Of a stretch of 64,000 nt of DNA, positions 53,800-64,000 are shown piece by piece (positions within the stretch are counted from its first letter, which is position 1; the number at the start of each line of letters is the position of its first letter). The position numbers were made by a program, and so were the translations under genes. The stretch comes from Notamacropus eugenii. Taxonomy: Eukaryota > Chordata > Mammalia > Diprotodontia > Macropodidae. Below the pieces are notes generated by a model. That model had not been told where the DNA came from, did not search any database, and was given only the letters and a program-made list of their open reading frames with translations. The stretch lies in contig NC_092875.1 of the NCBI RefSeq assembly GCF_028372415.1, positions 439,711,377 through 439,775,376 on the forward strand. Reading direction: 5' to 3'.

Positions 53800-54900
53800 A
53801 TGGGAGAATTTGCCATATTCCTCATAGCAAGGGAGTGGGGTAAAAGCACTGGACTCTGTGAAAACTGGGAAGAGAGGTTACAGGAGGGGAAACCTGGAGA
53901 TTTGGAAAGGTGTTTGCAAGGAATACCAATAAGACCAGGGAAAGAATTGGCAAAGATAAGTAGGAGAGGCTGGATTTTACTAACGACTTACCATATTATG
54001 TGTAGAAACAGAGATGAGCTGCTTAAGGAGAAAATTCTAATGGAAAAAGAGTACAAGAGCAGTCTGGGTGTGAGGGGGGGTCCCAGGCAGAAGGAAAGGA
54101 TGTTCATTTAGCTCAGAAGAAGCTGAAGGCTAACAGAAGAAATGCACATCTGATCTTTGTGTAGACCCAGACTAGTTGTCTCAGTGACAAAGGATGTGAA
54201 ATAATTTTAGAGGAAGAAGTTTGTCAGTCAGATGCATGCCCAATAGTGAGGCTAAAACAGGAGAACTAAGGAGGTAACCCAGGGTTTAGGGAAATAATTG
54301 AGGATTTTACTCAGCGGGAGGTCACAGAAATTTTGAGTAAATTCACCCAAAGTTGAGGGGAATCATTAATATCTTGGGTGGTGAGAATCAGTGATGATGG
54401 AGCTGGAGGAATAGCTATATATCCCATTGACTGCCTGAAATTTATAGGTTTTAGTCAGAATCCTTTTGTACAGCAAACTTTTAGAGATTACAATATGCAA
54501 GGAGTTAACAATACAACTAATCTGTTAGCTTTGACTGCAGCAGACAGTATCCTACTGACTCTATGTGATCTAGGGGAGACAGAATACTCCTAGGGGAGTA
54601 TTCACTTAGGGACTGTATAAGAAAGTTAAAGGAAGAAGTAATAAAGACTGTCCTAATGATGGGAAATGCAGATGCACACTTTGATACTCCGTTTGCAGTG
54701 TGCCATAGGAATATAATAGTAAAGACAGCTCCTCCTACTTACAAGCACTCAATTTTGACTCTAATAACTGGGGAAGTAGGGCACCCTCTTTCAGAGGTGC
54801 TGGACAAGATTTCACAGTAAGGCAACTTTGGAAACTGGGGAAAAGACAACATTGCTGGAGAGAGAAGAATGAATAGCCAGCAGATTCAAAATCAGAACAA
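53800..54900 (+). pseudogene. gag-like remnant of the ERV-L fossil
   Basis: Placed as gag by position, between the LTR and protease. Short open stretches such as 53800-54111 and 54378-54593 carry no motif I can assign with confidence. Broken and old. Confidence 0.45.
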
Positions 54901-55159
54901 ATTGACAAGGAGAGAATTGTTTACTGCTCTATTGATATCAGGGGTAGATTTTAGAACCATTGATGGTATTCCAACTTATGAACTATACAGAATGTACCAA
55001 GAAAAAGGACTTGATACTAGATGAAATCGAGAAGTAAGAACTGCCCCTACAGATCCCTTATATCCAAGTTTGTCACACCTTCAGAGAGAATAGGAAGTTG
55101 GCCAAGCCCCAGTTCAGACTAAAGAAATACACACATGGGATTACAGATCCCATATAAAT

Positions 55160-57137
55160 TTGACCGTATATTGGAAAAATGGACCAAATACTATAACCAG
55201 GGCATTAATAGATACTGGGGTGGAGGCTTCCCTTATGTATGGAAACCCTGATAAGTTTAAACATAGAAGTCCTATCACCATCACAGGATTGGGAGTGACT
55301 GAAATATCAGCCAGAGAAGTTAATCTAATGTTGAAAATCAGGCAATTACTTAAGAGTGAATATACTGTGGTAACTGTACCCATTCCTGAATACATTGTTG
55401 GAACAGATATATTGAGAGGTATGACCTTAAATTTACCTGAGGGGAGATACCAGGTTGCTGTAAGGAAGACTGGAATTAATACAGTTTTAGTGGGTAAAAT
55501 AAAAATGGACCCAATCACTTTGCCTGAACCTTCTGAAGTGATAACTTTAAAGCAGTATCATGTGCCAGGTGGACAAGATGAGATTACTAGTTCTATAAAG
55601 GAATATGTTGAAGCAGGAGTGTTAGTTTCTATGACCACTAGATGGAATAATCCTATCTGGCCAGTATAAAAGTCAGATGGGACATGGAGAATGACAGTGG
55701 ATTATAGAAAATTGAATAAAGTCACTCCTCCTTTGGATGCTGCTATTCCAGATACCATTACTTTAATAGAAAAGATACAGAAATATGATGGAATTCAGTA
55801 TGCAGTTATTGATTTAACCAATGCTTTCTTTACTATCCCAATTGATTCAAAACAATGGGACCAATTTGCTTTCGATTGGCAGGGCCAACAATATACTTTT
55901 ACATGCTTGCCACAAGTACATCTGCATAGCCCAACTATTTGTCATAGGATTATGACTGAACATTTGGATGAATTAGAGCTATCTAGTGTACAGCTTATCC
56001 ATGACATAAATGATATTATGATACAGGACTAAACTATAGAAGAAATGGAGAAGAGTTTGATGCTTTTAATTGAGCATATGAAAAACAAAGGATGGGAGAT
56101 TACCCCTGCAAAGATTCAAGGTTCAGCTCAAGCTGTAAAGGTTTTGGGTATACAATGGAATCGAGCTGTGAGAGATTCTCCTACAAGTCCAACAAATTTC
56201 AGAATTTTCCTATCCCCACCAATAAGAAAGAGGCCCAAAAGTTTACAAGATGATTTGGATATTGGTGACATCACACACCTCATCTAGGACAAATTTTGAA
56301 ACCCTTATATGAAATTACTAGGAAAAAAATATGAATTTGATTGGGGACTTGGGCAGACCAAAGCTTTTGATGAATCTAAGGTGGCTATTCAATTGACCCT
56401 AGATTTATGGTCAATGCAATGTGGCCCAGTGGAATTACAAGTGACTCTACAGGATGAATATGCAAACTGGAGTTCGTAGCAAAAACAACAAAGCTGAAAT
56501 GTACCCTTAGGATTTTGGTCTAGGAAACTCCTTCTAGGAAACTCCCTTCATCTGGAGTTCAATATGCCCCTTTTGAAAAACAGTTGCTAGATGCATATTG
56601 GGCTTTAGTAGATACTGAACAGCTGACTTTAGGCCATGAGGTAATACCAAAGCCTGGAATCTCAATTATGACCCAAGTAGTGAGTACCCAAGTTTCTCAT
56701 AGAATTGGACAGGCACAGGAAGCTAGCATAATTAAATGAAAATGGCATATTCAAAATAGATCTAAAACAAGCAAAAATGTTTTGCATGTATCTAAAACAA
56801 ACATAGATACCAACGGAATGGTATACTCTTCAGACCAAAGCAACAGTTGTTACAATCCTTGGTAAAGTGGAATGAGGAATATGATTCATTAACTGAAGAA
56901 CAAAAGAGACATGCATGGTTTACTGATGGGACAGCAAAATATTTGGGCCATAAAAGACATTGGAAAGTGGGAGCCTATAACCCATGTACAAGGCAGTCTT
57001 TTGAAAGCACTGAGATAGGTGGAAGTAGTCAATATCCTGAACTGAGGGCAATACACCAAGCTATTAGAACGGAACAAGGAGGACAGTGTCATATATTCAC
57101 TGATTCATGGGCAATAGCTAATGGGTTAGCTACATAA
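55160..57137 (+). pseudogene. protease-reverse transcriptase-RNase H remnant of the ERV-L fossil
   Basis: The protease is recognised by 'ALIDTGVEASLMYGNP' (the DTG active-site triad) and 'PIPEYIVGTDILRG' at about 55200-55420. Reverse transcriptase blocks are 'VPGGQDEITSSIKEYVEAG' and 'RMTVDYRKLNKVTPP' (55560-55740), 'AVIDLTNAFFTIPI' (55800) and 'FAFDWQGQQYTF' (55870). RNase H is recognised by 'HAWFTDGTAKYL' and 'HIFTDSWAIANGLAT' (56910-57137). These words resemble ERV-L pol as I remember it. The region is broken and is described only as a fossil; its function in life was viral DNA synthesis. Confidence 0.82.
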
Positions 57138-57140
57138 ATT

Positions 57141-58900
57141 GTTTTCTTCAGTTAGCCTTGCTGATTTGAGTATAAAAGTGAAGTGAATTTACCCAACTGA
57201 AAAATAATAAGGACCACGAAAAACAAGTAGTAGGGAAGCTACTCTGCATCCTGAACAGACCAATAACATTAAAGACTGAAGTACAAAGTTGTGATTAACC
57301 CTGTGCACATGGGATTTTTTCTGTCACATAATTTACCTGCCAGATTTCTAGGTCTACCCACTCTTTCCCTCTTCTCCTAGATACTGAAGGCATTGGTGGA
57401 GGAGTTTAACCAAGATTTATGTGTGGGTTGTGATGTATTTTATTATTCATGAACTTGAATTAATGTGAGTATCTGTGACATTATTTCTCTTTCCTTGCTG
57501 CTAAGTAAATGGCTATGTTTAAGATCTAAAAGTGTCATTGTTACTGTCTGATTTGTATAGTTGGAAGTGCATTGGTGTGGGTGAAAGGGCTTAAGTGATG
57601 AGAGTGGATTTGCCTTCATCAGTTACCTATGGGACTGTGAGAGAATACCAGTGATGGTCTTTCTCTAGAAACCTAGACCTGCCTGGGTGATAATTCAGCA
57701 TCCCACTGAGTGAAGAACTGACTCTTCATATGGCATCAATAAAAAGAAATCCGGAATGTTTTCACGTGAGTCATTTGTGGAGATGGAAGCAATAAAGTAA
57801 CCTTTATCATCATCACCATCTCATCATCATCATCAAAGTTGTTTTAAAACTTCAAGAGTTTAGGAGTCCATATTTTATTTCTGCACCAGTATATCTAGTG
57901 AAAACATTTTCTGTAAAAATAGCAATCAAATTTACTTAAAAAAATTTGTAGGTTAGACAGATTCAGCCCTCCTAGAATGTAACTGTCTACATATCAGAGA
58001 AGAAATATGAATCTCTGCAACTCTAAAATGTGGGTATAGATACATAGCATGCATTACCTACTAGAAGGGTGGCTACATATATATTAACCTAGAGGGGAAA
58101 ACTGAACATGAAGAAAAAGTAACACGTCTCCTCAAATTCAGATGTATGTTCTCCTTTCCTTAACCTTGTTACAGAATGTCTCACTCATATCAGCCCCACC
58201 ATCATGGGCTTTTTAGAGATTTGTAAGTTCAAATCAACAGTCAAGTGAAAATTAGATGTTACAGTACATATTGCTTATGTAAAATTTAGTTCAATTTTGC
58301 ATTTTACCCAGAGTGGTTAGCTAACTTTTATGAGCATTAGGAGCCTCCTGCATTCCAAATGATAATTTTTTTTAATTCAAAGTGATTTTTATTGTGGAAT
58401 TCTTTATGAAACCATCTTTTCTTATGATAAGTGAAGATTGAAACTAGAATACCAAAGTTTGGCATTTAAAAAAAATAAATTGTAATGTCTTTTGTTCTAC
58501 ATCACCTAACTTCCTTCCTTTATTCTTCCATTCCTTCTCATAGAAAGCTGTCCCATATACCTTTGTAAGAGAGAGAATGGGAAACAATTTTTTAAAATCG
58601 ATTAATACATTTTTAAAAACTGGCAATATATACACTGTGCCAACACCTGTGAACCTTCACATCTGAAAAACAGTGTGGGGAGTTATTTTCTCATACCTTG
58701 TACGGTGAAACAATTTCTTATATTATATTTTAATGTTCATATTTTACTAGTTTGTGATGGTTCTTTTATCTTTTCCTTGTAGTCATTTTATTGTCTTCTC
58801 AGTTGTGCTAGCTTCATCTTGAATTTGTGGTAGAATCAATGGTTTTCTGATTCACTTTCTTTGACCTTGACAAAGCTTCCTTCCCCCATGCAACCTGATT
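57141..58900. other. Unassigned sequence, no gene seen
   Basis: The first 100-150 bases may still belong to the ERV-L fossil. The rest has no recognised repeat. A 'catcatcaccatctcatcat' trinucleotide tract lies at 57805-57835. Confidence 0.4.
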
Positions 58901-60538
58901 AGTCTAAACTTCCCTGTTGCAGCCTCCTGGTCGGGGGGCATAAAAGGACCCAATCTATGTAGTTGTCACCTCTCACATTTAGTGATTAGCACATGAGAGA
59001 AACTTGAGGGGTAGGACAGAGAAGATTATGATTTATACAAGTTCCTGAGCAATAGTCATAGGTCTAGACAAGTAATCTGGATCCCGGAGTTCACAGGATA
59101 GGATGAAGTCTCTCCCATTTGGTGTCAGGACTAGTGGAGGAATTTTGTTGATTCCTCCCATTGTGTAGAGTTCTTTGTGTGGCATGTCAGCACCTATTAG
59201 AGACATTGGTTAAACAGTCAGGTTGGAATTCATAAATTATAAGAGTAGCTAAGGTTAGGGAGTGATCTAGTGTTAATATGGACATTTGGGTGGTGATACA
59301 CTGTGCTGGACTCAGGACTTTATGATCCCTCTCACTAAGGAAACACTCTGCTCCTAACCCTAGTGGCCCTCAGCTAGTTCCCAACAGGCACTCCAGTGTG
59401 GTTTTTGTTTTGTTTTGTTTGGATCCAGTCTCCAGAAAGGATAAAGATGGTGTTTGGGCTTTTTCATTTGTTTGTTTGTTTATTTTTTGGGGGGGAGGGG
59501 GGAGCATTGTTTGTCTGTTTTAACATAGTTCTGGTTGATCCTCTCCAGTTCTTCCTTATTCTGTTCTGGCACAGAGTTATCTTAACCTTAAGGCCATTGC
59601 CTTATCAGAGTGCTCCATACACCCTGGAAAAGTATTCATATCGCCTTCAACTGACAGACTTCCTTTCCTTTTGGATATTTCAGGGAAATCATTTTCAGAA
59701 AAGGCTTGGGGATGCAAAGGTATATTGTTGGGAGTCACCTTGTTTATGCTTTTTATTAGAATGGGGGAAGTTAAATTTTTGCTATGTAATTGTAAGGGAT
59801 ATATATTTACCTGAAAGAAAGGAGATCCCACAGTTTTAACTTGATGGTAATTCTTCATCACTGAATCAAAATGGACAGTCCTTATTTAGCCATTGTGGAA
59901 GAAAGGGGCAGCCCTTCCACAGATGCCTCTAAGGAAGCAAAGATTTTACATATTGCCTGGATGTGACTCTTAGAGAAGGGGAGGTTTTAGCAAGTGGGCC
60001 ATGAATGCTAACAGAGTACGGGTCCTAGAAGGGCATTATAATAACTTAGATCCTGGAACAGATTGTATCCAAGAAGCTTATGACCTATTAGCCAACTTGT
60101 TATAGACGACCCTGATGCAGGATGAAGAATTTTTAACTACGTCAGAAATGTTTTACAGAAGCCCTGATGTTCCTGGGGCTGTTCTACTCATCATCACCAC
60201 ATACATCAGGAAAAGAAATCTGATAGTACACTGTGGTGTCATCGTCTGCCCTGTGACTCTGATATCATTGGCACTGCTATGATTCATCGTCACCATTTGG
60301 CATTAGGAGATGCACTATGAACCACAAAAATATGTTATCACTCATTATGTGGAGCAGATTGTGAAATTTTGAGACATTCTTTCTGAAGGAGGAAGAAAAG
60401 ACTTGGACTTTTGCATTTCTTCCACATTTTATTTTGCTTTTAATTTGTCTTTCTTTTCTTCCTTTCTTCCTATTCTCTTTGTAATTCCCATTACAGAACG
60501 TCTGTATAGCTATTTAACATAAGAAAGTCCTCGAGAAG
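58901..60538. other. Unassigned sequence, possibly an old retroelement
   Basis: No host exon seen. A TATA-like 'cataaaagga' (58939) and, about 190 bases later, 'tggtgtcaggactagtgg' (59121), which looks like a leucine-type primer-binding site, raise the chance of an old LTR border here. No protein domain confirms it. T-rich and G-rich simple stretches lie at 59400-59505. The 147-codon frame at 59396-59839 starts in that low-complexity tract. Confidence 0.3.
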
Positions 60539-60591
60539 TCAATTTCAAATAGACATGAATCCCTCTGGGATTCATATTGATTTGAAAATGA
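60539..60591. repeat. Imperfect 25-bp inverted repeat with 3-nt loop
   Basis: The left arm (60539-60563) and right arm (60567-60591) agree at 21 of 25 positions. The nine loop-proximal pairs 'atgaatccc'/'gggattcat' are perfect, and the loop is 'tct'. One of the four mismatches would be a G-U pair in RNA. Confidence 0.92.
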
Positions 60592-60669
60592 CAAATTAAC
60601 ATTACCTATGTAGCATTGTATTTTTTATTTTGCTATATTAATCATGTTTACCATTTATTATAGAACCAT

Positions 60670-61640
60670 AGAATTCTATTACATTTATGTAAAATTTGCT
60701 TGACCTTTTCAGTTAATTTGTTTCCAGTTCTTTGCTTCCACAAAGTGGTGCTACTGTGAGTATTTTGATGTAAATGAGGCCTTTCTTTTTGTCAGTGGCC
60801 TCTGGGGGTGATATGCCTAGCAGAGGAGTATCGGAGTCATTTAGTCATTTAGTCATTTTATTTGCATAATTCCAATTTGTTTTCAAGAATGGGTGTAGTA
60901 ATTCACAGTTCCACCAATAATCCATTAGTGTTTCCTGTTTTTCCATAAACCTTACAGCATCAACTATTTCTTTCTTCTGTCATCTTTGCTAACATGCTAG
61001 GGGTAAAGTGATACCTGGGGGAAAGAGGCTTGATTTGCACCTCTCTTATTATTAGTGATTTGGAGAATTGTTTCATATATTATTAATGGATGCAATTCTG
61101 TTGAGAATGGTTTCTTCATGTAGGTTGACTACCTACTGGAGAATGGCTTTTACTCATATATTTAATTGTCTACATATTTTAAAAATTAAATCTTTTAATT
61201 GAGAAATGTAATGCATTTTTCTGTTCCATTCAGCTACTTCCATTTTTATTCTAGATGCATTATATCTTATGTGATATGGAGACATATATGTAAATTTGGG
61301 AATGTGTATATATACATACATAGGTGTATATATGCTATATATGACTCTGAAGTGTTGCATTGAATGTGTCCATAAATATTTGGTATGTTATTTTATAATT
61401 ATCAGTGTCTTTCGTATAAATATTAATTATTTTTATGATTTGTTATTTGACTTATTCATTATTTGACATTTAAATTCTCCAACTAAACCTATACCTTGTA
61501 TTTATACTTTATGAAATTACTATTTTATTGCACTCTGATTTGTAAATCATGCAATTCGTATTCCTTTTTGTTTTTTTACATTTATTGGCAATATCTGTCC
61601 TTCAATATATACAAATTTTGTAGCAGCTGAATCAAAGTAA
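60670..61640 (-). repeat. Old L1 LINE fragment, antisense
   Basis: The plus strand shows 'attcacagttccaccaataa', 'ccattagtgtttcctgtttt', 'gggtaaagtgatacctgggg' and 'attagtgatttggagaattg', the complement of terminal L1 ORF2 and matching 22440-22610 in order. The part from about 61380 ('ttgcactctgatttgtaaat', 'tttttgtttttttacattta') looks like the complement of the endonuclease region, with the reverse transcriptase lost between. More diverged than the L1 at 22-28 kb. A 'gtatatatacatacatag' simple repeat lies at 61305-61335. Confidence 0.65.
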
Positions 61641-62244
61641 GAATTATTCTAAGTAGCAGTGTCCCTTCCCTCTGCTACAATCATGCCCTGTAGGAAAGGA
61701 TGTTGTCTCAGAAAATAATATTAGGTACTCAGCAGCTATTGAGCCTGAGACACAAAATTATCACCAACCAACTCCCTAGTGGCTTCTTGGACATGCTTGG
61801 ACCTTGGAGCACATTCTCAAAGCAGGTGCAGACCCACTAGATGTCCTGAGGGAGACAAAAATTAGAAATGCTTTACTGGCAGCCTTCCCAGTTTTGGAAG
61901 TGCACCATCAGGCCACACTGGCATACACTAAGGAAAATCATCCTGGAGGCACCAGACTACTGCAAATGTACTCTGTTCTTAGAGCAAAATTCCTACCTGG
62001 ATGCTTCTCTGCTTCTACTCACATTTGATCTTCTGTACCTATAGAATAATGAGGCCTGGGCTTAAAAATGTCAACACTTTTCTTTCTCTCCTTTCTTCTT
62101 ATGGATTTTGTTAATCACAGTGTTTACTTGGGAAGGAAGTTTGGCAAACATTTCCTAGTGTGGAAGCCATAATATGCCCTTCTTCCCTCAAATGATTGCC
62201 TTTGCTTTATTGTCTTTACTAACATTAATCATTTTTTTCATAGG
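61641..62244. other. Unassigned sequence with a 74-codon open frame
   Basis: The plus-strand frame at 61804-62028 begins 'MEHILKAGADPLDVLRETK' and reads smoothly, with a varied amino-acid mix. It could be a scrap of a processed pseudogene or of a retroelement. There is no upstream intron/exon logic and I do not recognise the protein. Coding status is not supported. Confidence 0.3.
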
Positions 62245-62330
62245 TGCTAGAGTTTAGAGCTAGAAAAGAATTTAGTGATCTTCTAGTCCAATCCTCTCAT
62301 TTGGAAGAGGAAACCTCCCTTCCATATGTA
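62245..62330 (-). repeat. CR1/L3- or MIR-like scrap, antisense
   Basis: 'gagtttagagctagaaaaga' and 'gatcttctagtccaatcctc' followed by 'ttggaagaggaaacctccc' fit the antisense 3' region of these families. Confidence 0.55.
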
Positions 62331-63639
62331 GACTGTTATGAGCATGAAGTTCCCTAGAGTTCAAATAGAATACTTCATTTACTTTTGTCCCATCTTTTCC
62401 ACAGGTCACCCTATTTATCCCTTTCAAATTGAGAGATGACTTCTATGTATTCCAATAATGAACTTTCTCCAGCACATCACAATTCAAAAAAACATACACA
62501 GAAAACATCAGAACAGAGATTGATGAAAGCTGACCAATGTGTCTCTGAAATTTAAATAAATAAATATGTTTTCTTCTTTTTTCCACATCTACCTTTTTGG
62601 AGACTGAAGCTAAAATAATTTACAAGGACAGGGCTATAGAAAAACAATCAAACCCACAAGGTAGGAACATATATTTTATTCTTTATGCTAAAACCAATAC
62701 AGAAAACATGTATGTATATTGTATATATTTGCATGTATGTACATATGTATACATGTATAGATGTACACATGTGAATAGATAGACAGACAGGACAGATATA
62801 GTACCTCTGTATGTAACTTGTTTCTTGGATTGAGCCTTTCTAGTTTTGAAAGTAAATGTGAACTCCAAAAATGATTTTTGCTTCTTCCTTTTCTCATTAG
62901 ATGGAGGGGAACCTAGATGAAAGGAAATTGCATAGATTTATAGGTAGAATCTACAGAATCTCTTGTGTTATCAAAAAGTTTCTAGGTTTATATAGAATGT
63001 CACTGAGGTTAAAAATAGATGAGTGAGTTCTAGAGTTCATTGGACCCAGATGGTTCGATTCCATTCCTAGGGGGATGGGGGTGGTCAGGCAGTTCTGGGA
63101 CAGAATACAGACACTATTCTTAACTGAAACTTACAAGAAATGATGATTCCAGAGCAGATGGAATTAACAGAGACCATACAAGATTGGGGGAACTGTAACC
63201 AGCTACACAAGCTTAGAAGTTAAATCCCTTTTGATGTCAGTCTAAGAATTTTTTACTTGAACCTTTAATTACCTTATATAAATATATATTTCTGATTTTA
63301 TGTAGATTTCTTTTTCTTGTAAATCATCCCTAGCAAGCTCTCTTTTATAATCTGACATATATACGGAGACAGGGGCTTGAAGAGTACGAATACAATGGAT
63401 GCTAAATGTAGTCCACAGGAGGAGGCAAAATTAAAAACTGTAGATGATGGACAGGCACTAAGAGGTCAAGGAAAGTAGCTATCTAAAGTTAGGAAGTCAA
63501 GATAGCTCAGGGTCTGAGAAAGCTTCATCTTTCCAAGTTGTCTTTTAGTGTCAAGTGAAGGCTTAAAAAGTTGTGAAAAGTGTTAAAAGACTTGAGGCTG
63601 AATACACAGTTCCCTTGGAATGGTTCTAAGCAGAGGATT
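62331..63639. other. Unique sequence with a (GTAT)n tract
   Basis: A 'gtatgtatattgtatatatt'-type simple repeat lies at 62708-62790. No other named repeat or gene was seen. The frames over it are low-complexity artefacts. Confidence 0.4.
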
Positions 63640-64000
63640 ACAATCTCAGATGATGAGGTGGCCTTTCTCATCAAGGTTAACTCCTGAAAATATGCCTGTT
63701 ACTTTATTCCCTTACATAATTGTGAGCAGACTGCTCCCATTATTACTTCCTCCTGGATATTCAACTACTCCCTACCTCCTAGGTTCTTCCCTAAAGTTTA
63801 CAAACAAAACCCAGGCTTCCTTGGTGTTAAAAAAATGTTTAATAGACCCTTCCATCCTCTCAAGCTATTGACCTATATCTTTCCCCCTTTCACAGCTGAA
63901 TGCCTAGGAAAAATTGTGTGTGTTCTCTATGCTAATAACTCCCAGATCTATACAACTATCCTTTTTCTCCTAAGTTTCAATCTTTCTTCACCAATTGTCT
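63640..64000 (+). repeat. L2/L3 (CR1-clade) LINE, runs off the window
   Basis: 'gatgaggtggcctttctcat' corresponds to 'aaagaggtggccttactcct' at 35.92 kb, and 'LVLKKCLIDPSILSSY' (63820-63871) to the reverse transcriptase segment 'ILKKSSLDPFIPNSY' there. 'ctctatgctaataactccca' (63928-63947) is the decayed catalytic LYADDSQ region, so several hundred bases of reverse transcriptase are missing. It continues beyond 64000. Confidence 0.72.

Larger units (their letters stand above)
53228..57140 (+). mobile_element. Class III (ERV-L-like) endogenous retrovirus fossil, one LTR
   Basis: A fossil provirus with the order 5' LTR (about 53228-53707), candidate primer-binding site, gag-like remnants (53800-54900), protease, reverse transcriptase and RNase H (55160-57137). 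The pol words are closest to the ERV-L group as I remember it. It ends after RNase H; integrase and a 3' LTR are not recognised in the next 700 bases. There is no sign of env, as expected for ERV-L. It is broken in many places, at least ten, and is clearly old and non-functional. It abuts a HAL1-like 5' fragment on its left and may have inserted into it. Confidence 0.8.

Noticed and set aside
59396-59839. 147-codon plus-strand open frame
   Set aside because: It starts in a T/G-rich low-complexity tract and has no recognisable domain, homologue or exon borders.
1-64000. CRISPR array, operons, replication origin or bacterial-type features
   Set aside because: The repeat families are mammalian. 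The only regular tandem units are microsatellites, without spacers.

Overview
The window reads as nuclear DNA of a marsupial (metatherian) mammal. The evidence is the repeat content: tRNA-headed SINEs opening with a gcagctaggtgg-type head and closing with the RTE-like tail typical of marsupials; MIR/CORE-SINE copies ending in a 'cttagcac...taaataaa' end; many L2 and CR1/L3 pieces; a marsupial-type L1 with a purine-rich spacer between its ORFs; and half-L1 (HAL1-like) elements that carry only ORF1. The DNA is AT-rich with few CpGs. I found no convincing host exon, tRNA, rRNA, CRISPR array or operon. It is best read as intergenic or deep intronic DNA.

Layout. 0-7 kb: mostly unique sequence with an L2 3' end (3.75-4.05 kb), a CR1/L3 copy and a SINE. 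7-8.2 kb: a CR1/L3 copy split by the 5' end of an L1. 8.2-13.6 kb: dense MIR, SINE and L2 pieces, a (CA)n tract and two dispersed repeats I cannot name. 14-17.4 kb: pyrimidine- and purine-rich tracts and two SINEs. 17.6-18.1 kb: a short L1 with an inverted 5' part. 20.4-28.7 kb: a HAL1-like element split by a nearly complete but decayed L1 on the minus strand. 29-35.5 kb: mostly unique sequence with an L2 piece, a SINE, a CR1/L3 copy and MIRs. 35.7-40.2 kb: an L2/L3 copy on the plus strand followed by L2 pieces on the minus strand. 40.2-41.7 kb: a poly-A-ended segment, a HAL1-like tail and an L1 3' end. 43.0-43.6 kb: a solo LTR with a 4-bp target duplication. 44.3-51.6 kb: L2, SINE and MIR pieces and microsatellites. 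52.3-57.1 kb: the 5' part of a HAL1-like element followed directly by a class III (ERV-L-like) fossil provirus without a recognisable 3' LTR. 57-60.6 kb: largely unassigned. 60.7-61.6 kb: an old L1. 63.6-64 kb: an L2/L3 copy running off the end.

No gene set works together here. The only coding sequences are decayed transposon genes: L1 ORF1 and ORF2, HAL1 ORF1, L2 reverse transcriptase and ERV-L gag-pol. The value of the window is the record of nested insertions, a few strong inverted repeats, two unnamed repeat families present twice each, and several unique stretches that look like candidate conserved non-coding elements. I found no clear new biological system. Family names come from memory of consensus sequences, so subfamily names are not given, and most boundaries are good to about 10-30 bases.
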